NCBI GenBank assembly: GCA_900539755.1
Contig: UQDC01000005.1
Span: 62,001 to 126,000 of the forward strand
From: an uncultured Alistipes sp.
GTDB lineage: Bacteria; Bacteroidota; Bacteroidia; Bacteroidales; Rikenellaceae
Length of the DNA: 64,000 nucleotides
Direction: 5' to 3'
Shown here: in pieces, positions 18,808 to 27,157 of the stretch
How positions within the stretch are numbered: the stretch's first letter is position 1
Layout: each line of letters opens with the position of its first letter
Program-made: the position numbers and the translations under genes
Notes under the pieces: generated by a model
Seen by the model: the letters and a program-made list of their open reading frames with translations, nothing else
Databases searched by the model: none
Told to the model about the DNA's origin: nothing

Positions 18808-19803
18808 TTAGGAGTTCAATTCGACAAATTTGCGGAAGGTGGCTTTTGCCCGTCCGCTCTCGATGGTCTCAAGAGCCTGGGCAATACACTCCCTAATAGG
18901 CCGTTGAGGTTCGAAATTGTGGATGGCGTAGGCAGCATTAACTGCAACGGCATTTTTTTGTGCAGGGGTTGCCGTGTTGTCCAACACCTTGTCGAAGATG
19001 GCGGCTGCCTCAGCTACGCTGGCACCGCCACTGAGATCCTGTTCCGTACAACGGGTCATGCCGATCTCTTCGGGAGCGACGATCATCTCCCCGTCGTTGG
19101 AGAAGACTTTGAAGTCGTCGGTGAGCGAAATTTCGTCGTAGCCATCTAGTGTGGTGACGATCGTATATCGGGTGTCGGTCTGCTGGTAGAGGTAGTTGTA
19201 GAGACGTCCCAGCTTCAGGTTATAGACGCCGAGTAGCTGATGATGTGGTAGTGAGGGGTTGACCAGCGGGCCCAGAATGTTGAAGAAGGTACGGACGCCG
19301 AGAGCTTTCCGAACCGGGGCGACGGCTTTGAGGGCCGGGTTGAAGAACTGAGCATGGAGGAAGGCCATGTTGCACCCTTCGAGTGACCGTTTGAGCTGGT
19401 CGGTATCGCGCGTGAACTTCACGCCATGAGCCTCGATCACGTTGGATGAACCGCTGACGGAGGTGGCTCCGTAGTTACCGTGTTTGATGACCGGATAACC
19501 CGCTGCTGCGGTCACGACGCAGGCTGCAGTGGAGATGTTAAAGGTGTTTTTGTTGTCGCCACCGGTTCCGACGATATCGATGGCATCGAACTCCGAGAGA
19601 TTGACCGGTACACGCATTTCAAGCAGCGCTTCCCTGAATCCGGCCAGTTCGTTGAGAGTGATGCTACGCATCAGAAACACGGTGATAAAGGCGGCGATCT
19701 GACTGTCGTTGTATTGGCCGTGTGCCATGCGGATCAGCACGTCACGGGCCTCATCCCGGTCGAGATAGCTGTTTTCGAAGAGTCTGTATAGTAGATTTTT
19801 CAT
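18808..19803 (-). CDS. trpD: Anthranilate phosphoribosyltransferase
   Basis: Transfers phosphoribose from PRPP to anthranilate. The glycine-rich DIVGTGGDNKNTFNISTAA loop binds PRPP; KHGNYGATSVSGSSNVIEAHG and FFNILGPLVNPS are the other family blocks. 331 residues, not fused to a glutaminase domain; that is the separate trpG gene. A 137-base gap separates it from trpG, the only large gap inside the operon, with no promoter box that I can see. Confidence 0.95.
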   Translation of the reverse strand: MKNLLYRLFENSYLDRDEARDVLIRMAHGQYNDSQIAAFITVFLMRSITLNELAGFREALLEMRVPVNLSEFDAIDIVGTGGDNKNTFNISTAACVVTAAAGYPVIKHGNYGATSVSGSSNVIEAHGVKFTRDTDQLKRSLEGCNMAFLHAQFFNPALKAVAPVRKALGVRTFFNILGPLVNPSLPHHQLLGVYNLKLGRLYNYLYQQTDTRYTIVTTLDGYDEISLTDDFKVFSNDGEMIVAPEEIGMTRCTEQDLSGGASVAEAAAIFDKVLDNTATPAQKNAVAVNAAYAIHNFEPQRPIRECIAQALETIESGRAKATFRKFVELNS

Positions 19804-19940
19804 GGTTTGCTGTTAAATGTTGAGGGTAAAGGGATAGTTGTTGCGTTCGGGTGGAGAGAATGACGATGTTCTATTGACTTGATGGATGGAGTAAGCACGT
19901 TAGGAGGATCATTTTCCACGGAGAGTTGCCCCTTGGGCGG

Positions 19941-20507
19941 TTATGCTTTCAGCCAGTTCTCAATCAGCGAACGGCTGACAGGTGTGAGCACCGATTCGGG
20001 GTGAAACTGTAGGCCTCGCACATCGTACCGTCGATGAGCCAGGGCCATGATTCGACCGTTGTCATCTTCGGCCGTGATTTCGAGCTCTTCGGGGAAGTTC
20101 TCTTTATCGACGATCCAGCTATGGTATCGACCCGCTTCGAAGGTTTCGGGCAGTCCTGCAAACAGCGGGTCGGGAGCGACGACGTGAATCTGACTGGCTA
20201 TGCCGTGATAGACCTCTTTGAGGTTGGTGAGTGTGGCCCCGAAGGCTTCGCCGATAGCCTGCTCGCCGAGGCAGATTCCCAGAATGCTTTTGCTGGGGGC
20301 ATATTCCCGAATCAGGGGAAGTAACAATCCAGCTTCGGAGGGGATGCCGGGTCCGGGCGAGAGCACAATTTTGTCAAAATCGGCGATCGTTTCCAGCGCG
20401 ATTTGGTCGTTGCGGGCGACAGTGATCTGATCGATACCTGCTTCGCGCAGCAGCTGTACGATGTTGTATGTAAAGGAGTCGTAATTGTCAAAAACCAACA
20501 GTTTCAT
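19941..20507 (-). CDS. trpG: Anthranilate synthase glutamine amidotransferase component
   Basis: Class I glutaminase that feeds ammonia to TrpE. FDNYDSFTYN at the N-terminus, LSPGPGIPSEAG, GICLGEQAIGEAFG with the nucleophilic Cys, and LQFHPESVLTP with the catalytic His and Glu are all present. 188 residues. Since no para-aminobenzoate genes are nearby it belongs to trpE, although in some bacteria one subunit serves both enzymes. Confidence 0.94.
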   Translation of the reverse strand: MKLLVFDNYDSFTYNIVQLLREAGIDQITVARNDQIALETIADFDKIVLSPGPGIPSEAGLLLPLIREYAPSKSILGICLGEQAIGEAFGATLTNLKEVYHGIASQIHVVAPDPLFAGLPETFEAGRYHSWIVDKENFPEELEITAEDDNGRIMALAHRRYDVRGLQFHPESVLTPVSRSLIENWLKA

Positions 20508-20527
20508 GGTGGTGTGTATTTAAGAGA

Positions 20528-21937
20528 TTAATTTTTCAGTTCTTCGGCCATCTGAATTGCTTTGCGCAGGGCGCCCAATTTGCCTTTGCCCTCCATCAGT
20601 TCGTTGTGCGGGTCCGATTTGGCGACGATTCCCGCACCGGCCTGAAAGTGCAGCACATTATCACGGCTGAGGAAGGTACGGATCGTAATGGCGTGGTTGA
20701 GGGTGTTGTCGAACCCGATGTAGCCGATGCAACCGCCATAAACTCCGCGGGCGTGGCTTTCGATTTCGTCGATCAGCTGCATCGCCCGAACTTTCGGTGC
20801 TCCCGAAAGGGTGCCGGCCGGGAAGGTGTCGGCGAAGAGTCGGATACGGTTGGTGTCTGGGGCGACGTGGCCGCACACGCGAGATACCATGTGAATGACG
20901 TGTGAGTAGAATTGAATCTCTTTGTAGGATTTGACATAGACGCCGGTTGTGTTGCGGTTCAGGTCGTTTCGGGCCAGATCAACCAACATGACATGTTCGG
21001 CATTCTCTTTGGGGTCGTCGCGCAGTTTGACGGCCAGTTCGTGGTCGGCCTGGTCGTTTCCGGTACGACGGAAGGTGCCGGCGATGGGATCGATGGTGGC
21101 GGTATCTCCAATCACTTTGAGGTGGGTTTCTGGTGAGGAGCCGAAGATGCGGTACGAACCGAAATCGAAATAGAAGAGGTAAGGGGAGGGGTTGATGGAA
21201 CGCAGGGCCCGATATACTTTGAAGTCGTCTCCCCGGAAGGCCTGCATGAAACGACGTGATAGCACAATTTGGAAAACATCGCCTCGCAGGCAGTGACCGA
21301 TTCCTTTGCGTACCATCTCCATGTATTGTTCGTCGCTGATGGGAGAGGTTATCTCGCCGACGGTATGGAAGTCGTAGGAGGCGTAGTTCTTACTGTTGAG
21401 GATGCTGAGCATGTTGTCGATGCCCGAAGGAGAGTCAATGGGACGGTTTTCGGTGGCGGTCATTTCGTTCCGCATGTGGTTGACCGTGATGACATACCGA
21501 AAGAAGATGTAGTCCATTTGCGGAACTTGGTCGATTTGCGGTTTGGTGATCTGTACGTTTTCGAAGTGGGCGACACAATCGTACGAAGTGTATCCGAAAA
21601 GACCGTTAATGCGTCCTGGGGAGCCGGTGACGTTGAACAGTGCCAGAAAGTCGTTCATCCGGTTGCACAGCGGGTGATCTTTGTCGATTGTCAGATTAAC
21701 GGACTTGCCGTCAGGAAACTCCTCAGTGATGGTGTCTCCATTTACGGTGAAGCGTGCGATGGGCTCTACGCCAATGAAGGAGTAGCTGTTTTCGGAGGTG
21801 TGGTAGTCCGAGCTTTCGAGCAGCACCGATTCGGGAAAGAGATCACGGACCTTCAGGTAGATGCCTACTGGGGTTTGCAGGTCGCCCAGAAAGGTGCGGC
21901 TCTCAGCTATGATTTGGATTTTATTTTCGGGTTTCAT
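20528..21937 (-). CDS. trpE: Anthranilate synthase component I
   Basis: Makes anthranilate from chorismate using ammonia from TrpG; first committed step and the usual target of tryptophan feedback. The N-terminal [21 protein letters not shown] is the feedback-site region (LLESS motif), so allosteric inhibition is likely. The catalytic part has [36 protein letters not shown] and [11 protein letters not shown]. The start is taken at 21937 (469 residues), overlapping trpB by 17 bases; an earlier in-frame start would extend deep into trpB. Confidence 0.94.
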   Translation of the reverse strand: MKPENKIQIIAESRTFLGDLQTPVGIYLKVRDLFPESVLLESSDYHTSENSYSFIGVEPIARFTVNGDTITEEFPDGKSVNLTIDKDHPLCNRMNDFLALFNVTGSPGRINGLFGYTSYDCVAHFENVQITKPQIDQVPQMDYIFFRYVITVNHMRNEMTATENRPIDSPSGIDNMLSILNSKNYASYDFHTVGEITSPISDEQYMEMVRKGIGHCLRGDVFQIVLSRRFMQAFRGDDFKVYRALRSINPSPYLFYFDFGSYRIFGSSPETHLKVIGDTATIDPIAGTFRRTGNDQADHELAVKLRDDPKENAEHVMLVDLARNDLNRNTTGVYVKSYKEIQFYSHVIHMVSRVCGHVAPDTNRIRLFADTFPAGTLSGAPKVRAMQLIDEIESHARGVYGGCIGYIGFDNTLNHAITIRTFLSRDNVLHFQAGAGIVAKSDPHNELMEGKGKLGALRKAIQMAEELKN

Positions 21938-23123
21938 GGTTTGGAGCGTTAAAGAGTTTGACGTAGGTCTCCATATCTTTGTCTCCACGACCAGAGACGG
22001 TGATGACCACCACATCATTCGGATTGAATTTTTTGCAACCGAGCACGGCTAAGGCGTGAGCCGATTCGAGGGCCGGAATAATCCCTTCGAGACGGGTGGT
22101 TTCGAAAGCGGCATCAACAGCTTGCTGGTCGGTGATGGCTAACACCTCCGAACGGTGGGTGGCTGCCAGATGGGCGTGTAGTGGTCCGATTCCCGGATAG
22201 TCAAGACCAGCCGAAATGGAGTAGGGTTCGAGAATCTGACCATCTTCGGTCTGCATAACTAAGGTGTGGCTGCCGTGGATGATGCCGTCTCGGCCCAGGT
22301 GGATGGTTGCAGCCGATTTGTCGGAGTCGATTCCCAGTCCGCCAGCCTCGGCAGCGATCAACCGTACCCGTTCATCTTCGAGGTATTCGTAGAAAGTTCC
22401 TGCCGCATTGCTTCCGCCTCCGACGCAGGCAATCAGGTAATCGGGATAATCCCGCCCCTCCTTTTCGAGAAGCTGTTGTTTGATCTCGCGGCTGATGACC
22501 GATTGGAAGCGGGCAACCATATCGGGATAGGGGTGTGGACCGACCGTTGAGCCGATGATGTAGTAGGTGTCGGCGGGATGGCAACACCAGTCGCGGATTG
22601 CCTCATTGGTGGCATCTTTGAGGGTTTTGTTGCCGCTGGTCACGGAACGAACCTCCGCACCCAGCATCTGCATCTTTTGTACGTTGAGGTGTTGACGGGC
22701 AATATCGGTCTCACCCATATAGACCACGCAGGGCATATCCATCAGGGCGCATACGGTGGCTGTGGCCACGCCGTGCTGTCCGGCTCCGGTTTCGGCAATG
22801 ATCCGTTTCTTGCCCATGCGACGGGCCAACAGAATTTGCCCCAAAGTATTGTTGATTTTATGGGCACCGGTATGGTTCAGGTCTTCACGTTTGAGGTAAA
22901 CTCGAGTCCCGTATTTTTCGGAGAGACGTTTGGCGTAGTAGAGAGGGGATGGACGTCCGACGTAATCACGGAGCAGATCATCCAGCTCTTTTTGGAAGCT
23001 GGGGTCAGCCATCACCTTCAGGTAGTTTTTGCGCAGATTTTCGACAGTCGCATACAGGATCTCTGGAATGTATGCCCCGCCGAAGGGGCCGTAATAACCG
23101 TTTTCGTCAATGTTGTACTTCAT
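21921..23123 (-). CDS. trpB: Tryptophan synthase beta subunit
   Basis: PLP enzyme that joins indole and serine. HTGAHKINN contains the PLP lysine (Lys89); [20 protein letters not shown] and the C-terminal SGRGDKDM complete the active site. An in-frame ATG at 23165 lies at the end of the attenuator U-tract, so I use the ATG at 23123 ([16 protein letters not shown], 400 residues), where family similarity starts. First structural gene of the operon, directly under attenuator control. Confidence 0.95.
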   Translation of the reverse strand: MKYNIDENGYYGPFGGAYIPEILYATVENLRKNYLKVMADPSFQKELDDLLRDYVGRPSPLYYAKRLSEKYGTRVYLKREDLNHTGAHKINNTLGQILLARRMGKKRIIAETGAGQHGVATATVCALMDMPCVVYMGETDIARQHLNVQKMQMLGAEVRSVTSGNKTLKDATNEAIRDWCCHPADTYYIIGSTVGPHPYPDMVARFQSVISREIKQQLLEKEGRDYPDYLIACVGGGSNAAGTFYEYLEDERVRLIAAEAGGLGIDSDKSAATIHLGRDGIIHGSHTLVMQTEDGQILEPYSISAGLDYPGIGPLHAHLAATHRSEVLAITDQQAVDAAFETTRLEGIIPALESAHALAVLGCKKFNPNDVVVITVSGRGDKDMETYVKLFNAPNHETRK

Positions 23124-23165
23124 CGTATTGGTGTTTTTATTGTTTGTTACGGTTGGGAAAAGCAT

Positions 23166-23202
23166 AAAAAAAGAGAAGCTGTCGTGAGTTCGACAGCTTC
23201 TC
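23166..23202 (-). terminator. trp attenuator terminator
   Basis: On the minus strand GAGAAGCTGTCG pairs perfectly with CGACAGCTTCTC (12 bp, 23173-23202, six-base loop) and is followed by seven U (23166-23172), 43 bases before trpB. Loop and distal arm (23181-23189) can instead pair over 9 bp with 23257-23265, so the hairpin is conditional. Confidence 0.9.
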
Positions 23203-23255
23203 GATATAGAAAGATTACTTGTTAAAAGTTCATCAATGTATATACACGCATCTTA

Positions 23256-23282
23256 CACTCACGACTTGAATAGTTGCGAGTG
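23256..23282 (-). promoter_or_regulatory. trp leader 1:2 pause/protector hairpin
   Basis: Segment 1 (23272-23282) pairs with segment 2 (23256-23266): 11 positions with one mismatch and one G-U, five-base loop. Segment 1 starts right after the last of three Trp codons; segment 2 contains the leader stop codon and the strand that can block the terminator. Confidence 0.8.
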
Positions 23283-23321
23283 CCACCACCAGAAATTGAT
23301 GTTCAGGGAGATGCGGTTCAT
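23259..23321 (-). CDS. trpL: trp leader peptide with three consecutive Trp codons
   Basis: A 20-codon open frame starting MNRISLN and containing the run FWWWH at residues 10-14, ending in TGA at 23259. The three TGG codons (23283-23291) directly abut segment 1 of the pause hairpin. A ribosome stalled there for lack of charged tRNA-Trp would cover segment 1 and free segment 2 to block the terminator; a ribosome reaching the stop would cover segment 2 and let the terminator form. This is the classical attenuation geometry known from enteric bacteria. It is too short for normal gene callers. Confidence 0.9.
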   Translation of the reverse strand: MNRISLNINFWWWHSQLFKS

Positions 23322-23364
23322 AATTTTGTGTTTTGAATGGAGTTTTGCTTGATCCCTCCAACAG

Positions 23365-23372
23365 CAAATATA
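23365..23372 (-). promoter_or_regulatory. -7 box of the trp operon promoter
   Basis: TATATTTG on the minus strand, 44 bases before the leader-peptide start. No convincing -33 TTTG is seen at 19-21 bases. Confidence 0.6.
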
Positions 23373-23763
23373 GACGAATTGAGGTGAAAGTGTCCTATGA
23401 TTGATAGATTTTTTCTCAGATTTTTTGTGTTAGACTATGTAATGATCTGAATTACTGCCTATCTGAAGCTCAATTTTTTTGCAAGTATTCCGTATGCAAT
23501 AATGAAACAGAAGGGGTGTGAGCTTTGTTCCTACGATTTCAGGGAGAAAAAACAGTGGTTTTGCCAGAGTGTCGTTGCGAATAATAGTAACATTGATATA
23601 ACAGCCAAAGTGGAGAAGACACGGGAAAATATCCGCTCTGATAATCGACATGTACAGTTCATGGACTGGAGATTATCAGCGTGTGATGTTCCCTCAGCTG
23701 GATTCTTATACTGTAAGGGATTCAGGAAATTTCGCGTATGGCATTAACACGAAAAGACAGGGG
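23373..23763. other. Non-coding gap between xerD and the trp promoter
   Basis: About 390 bases. I see no terminator for xerD and no credible gene; the short open frames lack recognisable domains. Confidence 0.4.
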
Positions 23764-24666
23764 TCAATAATCAGACAGAGGATGATGCTGTTCGACGCTG
23801 TCCCGCAGACTTCGGCTATCGAGGTGGGTGTAGATCTCGGTGGTCAATATAGATTCATGTCCCAACATTTCTTGCACTTGACGAATACTAGCTCCACCCT
23901 CTAACAGGTGTGTGGCAAACGAGTGGCGGAAGGTGTGCGGGCTGATCTTTTTGGTAATTCCGGCCGCTTTGGCGCACTCGCGGATAATGTGAAAGACCAT
24001 TACACGTGTCAGCGGTTTTCCTTTGTTGTTCAGGAAGAGCGTATCTGCGTAATGTTCATCGACCGGCATGGTCCGCCGCTGTTCGAGATAGAGGGTGATT
24101 AAACGGATGGCTGTTTCACTGATTGGGACCAACCGTTGTTTATCTCCTTTGCCAATTACCCGTATAAAACCGTCGGTGAAAAACAGATCGCTGATCCGCA
24201 GGGTGATTAGTTCACTGACCCGCAACCCGCAACTGTATAGGGTTTCGAGCATAGCTTTGTTGCGATGGCCGAAACGGCTGCTCAGATCGATCGAGCCGAT
24301 TACGGCGTTGATCTCTTCCACGGAAAGTACATCGGGAAGTTTTCGGCCGATTTTGGGGGCTTCGATGAATTCTGTTGGTGCTGTTTCGATTCGGTCGTTG
24401 AGCATCAGATAGTTGAAAAAACTTTTGATGCCGCTCAATTCACGGGCTTGGGTAGCCTTCTCGACACCTGTATCGTAGAGGTGGGCCAAAAAAGATTCGA
24501 TCTGGTCGGCTGTTACCTTTTCGGGCTCTGTGATGCTGAAAGTGTGTTCCATATAATTGGAAATACGTGCCAGATCATGCAGGTAGGCTTGCACGGTATT
24601 TTCGGAGAGTTTTTTCTCCAATGAAAGATAATAGCGATAATCTTTCAGCTCCTTGTCCCAACTCAT
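23764..24666 (-). CDS. xerD: Tyrosine recombinase XerD/XerC type
   Basis: Site-specific recombinase of 300 residues, the housekeeping Xer length, expected to resolve chromosome dimers at dif. N-terminal SAM-like DNA-binding domain (about 1-90), then the catalytic domain with Arg149 (CGLRVSEL), Lys173 (GKGDKQR), His244 and Arg247 (HTFRHSF), His270 (LGHES) and Tyr279 (TEIYTH): all six active-site residues present. XerC and XerD are hard to tell apart without comparison; XerD is my preference. A -7 box ends five bases before the ATG, so the mRNA may be leaderless. Divergent from prmA. Confidence 0.9.
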   Translation of the reverse strand: MSWDKELKDYRYYLSLEKKLSENTVQAYLHDLARISNYMEHTFSITEPEKVTADQIESFLAHLYDTGVEKATQARELSGIKSFFNYLMLNDRIETAPTEFIEAPKIGRKLPDVLSVEEINAVIGSIDLSSRFGHRNKAMLETLYSCGLRVSELITLRISDLFFTDGFIRVIGKGDKQRLVPISETAIRLITLYLEQRRTMPVDEHYADTLFLNNKGKPLTRVMVFHIIRECAKAAGITKKISPHTFRHSFATHLLEGGASIRQVQEMLGHESILTTEIYTHLDSRSLRDSVEQHHPLSDY

Positions 24667-24670
24667 ACGT

Positions 24671-24687
24671 CAAAATTAGTAAATTTG
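24671..24687. promoter_or_regulatory. Back-to-back -7 boxes of xerD and prmA
   Basis: Minus-strand TAATTTTG (24671-24678) and plus-strand TAAATTTG (24680-24687) are separated by one base, forming a near-palindrome. Both fit TAnnTTTG; neither has a clear -33 TTTG. Confidence 0.5.
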
Positions 24688-24714
24688 CCCTAAACCATGA
24701 AATTCTTTCCGACG

Positions 24715-25542
24715 ATGGATTATATAGCCCTGAATATTCAAACGCAAGACGAGGAGCAGTCCGAAATTCTGATGGCACTGCTTAGTGATTGGCCTTTTGA
24801 CAGTTTCGATGAGCAGGAGAAGCTGTTGCATGCCTATATCAGAGAAAAAGATTACACCGAATGCCGGGTTCAGGTTGAGGCGCAGTTGAATGAGATGGCC
24901 GTGCCGTTTACCGTTGAGCGCATTGCTGATCGCAATTGGAACGAAGTGTGGGAGTCGAATTTCGAACCGATTGAGGTGGAGGGGAAGTGTTCGATTCGGG
25001 CACCTTTCCATACACCACGTCCCGATCTTCCTTACGATATTGTGATTATGCCCAAAATGGCTTTCGGAACGGGACATCACGCTACAACCCAGCTGATGGT
25101 GGAAGAGATTCTCGATCTTTCTCTGCAGGGATTGAACGGATTGGACATGGGATGTGGAACGGCTGTGTTGGCTATTTTGGCCATGATGCGTGGAGCTGCG
25201 CACATGGATGCCATCGATATCGATGAGTGGGCTTATATCAATAGCGGGGAAAATGTCGCCACAAACGGATTTGCTGATCGAATTACAACCCAACAGGGGG
25301 ATGCTTCGTTGTTGGCAGGTCGTCATTATGACTTTGTGCTGGCCAATATCAACCGTAATATCTTATTGGCGGATATGGCGGCTTATGTGGGAACACTTGC
25401 AGCGGGCGGTCAGTTAGTGATGAGTGGGATTTTGGAAGCCGATATCCCCTGCATTGTCGAAAAGGCTGAATCGTTGGGGATGCATTACGATGGCTATCGT
25501 CTCCTGAATGGTTGGGCCTCTGTCCGGTTTACAAAGGAGTAG
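24715..25542 (+). CDS. prmA: Ribosomal protein L11 methyltransferase
   Basis: Trimethylates ribosomal protein L11. N-terminal substrate-recognition domain, then the SAM-binding motif GLDMGCGTAVLAILAM, preceded by FGTGHHATTQLM, a PrmA signature, and followed by NPP-like motif NINRNI. The start at 24715 (275 residues) is preferred to the ATG at 24697 because the latter is only ten bases beyond the -7 box; the earlier one would give a nearly leaderless mRNA and cannot be excluded. Confidence 0.9.
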   Translation: MDYIALNIQTQDEEQSEILMALLSDWPFDSFDEQEKLLHAYIREKDYTECRVQVEAQLNEMAVPFTVERIADRNWNEVWESNFEPIEVEGKCSIRAPFHTPRPDLPYDIVIMPKMAFGTGHHATTQLMVEEILDLSLQGLNGLDMGCGTAVLAILAMMRGAAHMDAIDIDEWAYINSGENVATNGFADRITTQQGDASLLAGRHYDFVLANINRNILLADMAAYVGTLAAGGQLVMSGILEADIPCIVEKAESLGMHYDGYRLLNGWASVRFTKE

Positions 25543-25739
25543 CGACTATAGCCAAGCTTATATTACCTCTTTTGCGTGCCGGATATCCGATTTTGCATCG
25601 TAAGGATACACAGATAAGATCAGTAAGGTATCTACAATCTGGAAAGAGGATTGTTTTCCCCTGTTGTCCCGGCTTAAAGAGGAGCAGCATGAGGGGAAAA
25701 GCTTTGCAGTATCCGACTGCCCCTCCGAATTAAAGTTGT

Positions 25740-25785
25740 AAAAAAGGCTCGCACCAGCATATAAAATGCGCTAAAGTGCGAGCCT
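25740..25785 (-). terminator. Terminator of the yihY-DUF2520-kdsC transcript
   Basis: AGGCTCGCAC (25745-25754) pairs with GTGCGAGCCT (25776-25785); five A upstream give a U-tract on the minus strand, 50 bases past the kdsC stop. It also faces the convergent prmA. Confidence 0.75.
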
Positions 25786-25835
25786 ATGTTTTGTGAATGT
25801 TATGAACTTATGTGATCGCAATATCAATAAAACGG

Positions 25836-26378
25836 TTAGCGGGAGGCGGTGGTAACGGCGATTGCTTTATCACCGGGTTTGTACCAGTCTCCGCGAGCCC
25901 GCATGACTTGTTCGACCACATCCCGAACACATCCCTCTCCACCTTTGAATTGCGAGACATAACGTGATGCTTCGATCACTTCGGTAGCGGCATCTGCGGG
26001 ACATACCGGCATTCCAACTTGTTGCATCGGTTCGATGTCGGGAATGTCATCTCCCATATAGAGCACCTCCTCCGGCGTTACTCCGACCTTTTGCATCAGA
26101 TTATGCAGTGCCTCGATTTTATGCATGCAGTTCGAGTAGATGTGTTTGACACCTAACATGTTGAGACGTACTTCCAGACTTCTGCCCCGACCACCGGTAA
26201 TGATGGCGATCTCGTAGCCACGACGGAGTGCATAAGAGAGCGCATAACCATCTTTTGCATGAAATTTCCGAATAAATTCTCCTTCAGGAGTGACGGTGAT
26301 TCCTCCATCGGTCATGACACCGTCCACGTCGAGTACGATCAGTCGTACTTTTGCTATATCTTCTTTGAAGTTTCCCAT
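25836..26378 (-). CDS. kdsC: KDO 8-phosphate phosphatase, HAD family
   Basis: HAD phosphatase of 180 residues that releases KDO for lipopolysaccharide core synthesis. The nucleophile motif VLDVDGVMTDGGI, the TGGRGRSLEVR motif and YMGDDIPDIEPM with the metal aspartates match the KdsC subgroup, which acts as a tetramer without a cap domain. Last gene of three overlapping minus-strand genes; it overlaps the DUF2520 gene by 25 bases, so coupled translation is likely. Confidence 0.9.
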   Translation of the reverse strand: MGNFKEDIAKVRLIVLDVDGVMTDGGITVTPEGEFIRKFHAKDGYALSYALRRGYEIAIITGGRGRSLEVRLNMLGVKHIYSNCMHKIEALHNLMQKVGVTPEEVLYMGDDIPDIEPMQQVGMPVCPADAATEVIEASRYVSQFKGGEGCVRDVVEQVMRARGDWYKPGDKAIAVTTASR

Positions 26379-27157
26379 ATGTCGTTACTGATTTTACGAT
26401 ATAATTCTTGCCATTTTGGGTGTTGAGCCAACAGATCCAGGTGGCGTTGCTGTGTGGGTAGATCGCCCCGACGAGCGGGTCCGGTCTGTACTGCTGCTGC
26501 CGATGGGCTATCCATAGCTTTACGGGTAGTTTCACCGATCAGAGGTCCGATCAGTGTAGCCGGCAGGTGCGCCTCTTCGAGCAGTTGCTGGGCGATAGCG
26601 TACATGCGGTTGGTGAAGTTGCAGGCAAAGACAGCAGCCAAATGAAGCTGAGCCCGTTGACTTTCTGTGCTTTGATGTACATTGTCGGATAGTACGTTGG
26701 CCAACTCCAGCAGTGTTTCTATTGTGGTTTGATCCTCACCTTCGATCAGTAGTGGAATCTCCCGAAAATTGACTTTACGCCCCGCGGTGAAGGTTTGCAG
26801 AGGGTAAAAGACTCCGCGATGGTGCAACCATTCGGGCAGAACATGCCACGAAACGCATCCGGCCGTGTGGGCAACGATAGCCTCGTTGTTGGGAATCAGT
26901 TCGGCTACCTGGCCGATTTGTGAATCACTTACTGCAATTAAAATAATATCTGCCGACTGTAGTTCAGCTGGGTTGTTGGTATAGGAGCAGCCTGCCATTT
27001 GTGCAATGGCGTTACCTCTATCTTGATTGCGGGCATAAATGCGATCCAAGCAAAATTGCTCGCCAGTTGAGGCAACCTGGACGGAAACCGGAGCAGATAG
27101 GGCGCATGCCAATGCCTCAGCTACATTGCCGCTTCCGATCAGACAAATCCGTTTCAT
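26354..27157 (-). CDS. Rossmann-like and DUF2520 domain protein
   Basis: N-terminal NAD(P)-binding fold (ICLIGSGNVAEALACAL) and NADP-reductase-like core (AELQSADIILIAVSDSQIGQVA), followed by a DUF2520 helical domain with SQRAQLHLAAVFACNFTNRMYAIA. The architecture resembles 6-phosphogluconate or pyrroline-5-carboxylate reductase-like dehydrogenases, but the substrate is unknown. 267 residues. In Bacteroidetes it commonly sits next to kdsC, as here, which hints at a housekeeping or envelope role without proving it. It overlaps yihY by four bases. Confidence 0.85.
   Translation of the reverse strand: MKRICLIGSGNVAEALACALSAPVSVQVASTGEQFCLDRIYARNQDRGNAIAQMAGCSYTNNPAELQSADIILIAVSDSQIGQVAELIPNNEAIVAHTAGCVSWHVLPEWLHHRGVFYPLQTFTAGRKVNFREIPLLIEGEDQTTIETLLELANVLSDNVHQSTESQRAQLHLAAVFACNFTNRMYAIAQQLLEEAHLPATLIGPLIGETTRKAMDSPSAAAVQTGPARRGDLPTQQRHLDLLAQHPKWQELYRKISNDIWETSKKI

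Noticed and set aside
21269..21952. 227-codon plus-strand open frame
   Set aside because: Antisense shadow of trpE with no family motif.
23124..23165. Earlier in-frame trpB start
   Set aside because: It lies directly at the end of the attenuator U-tract and adds residues (MLFPTVTNN...) not found in the family.
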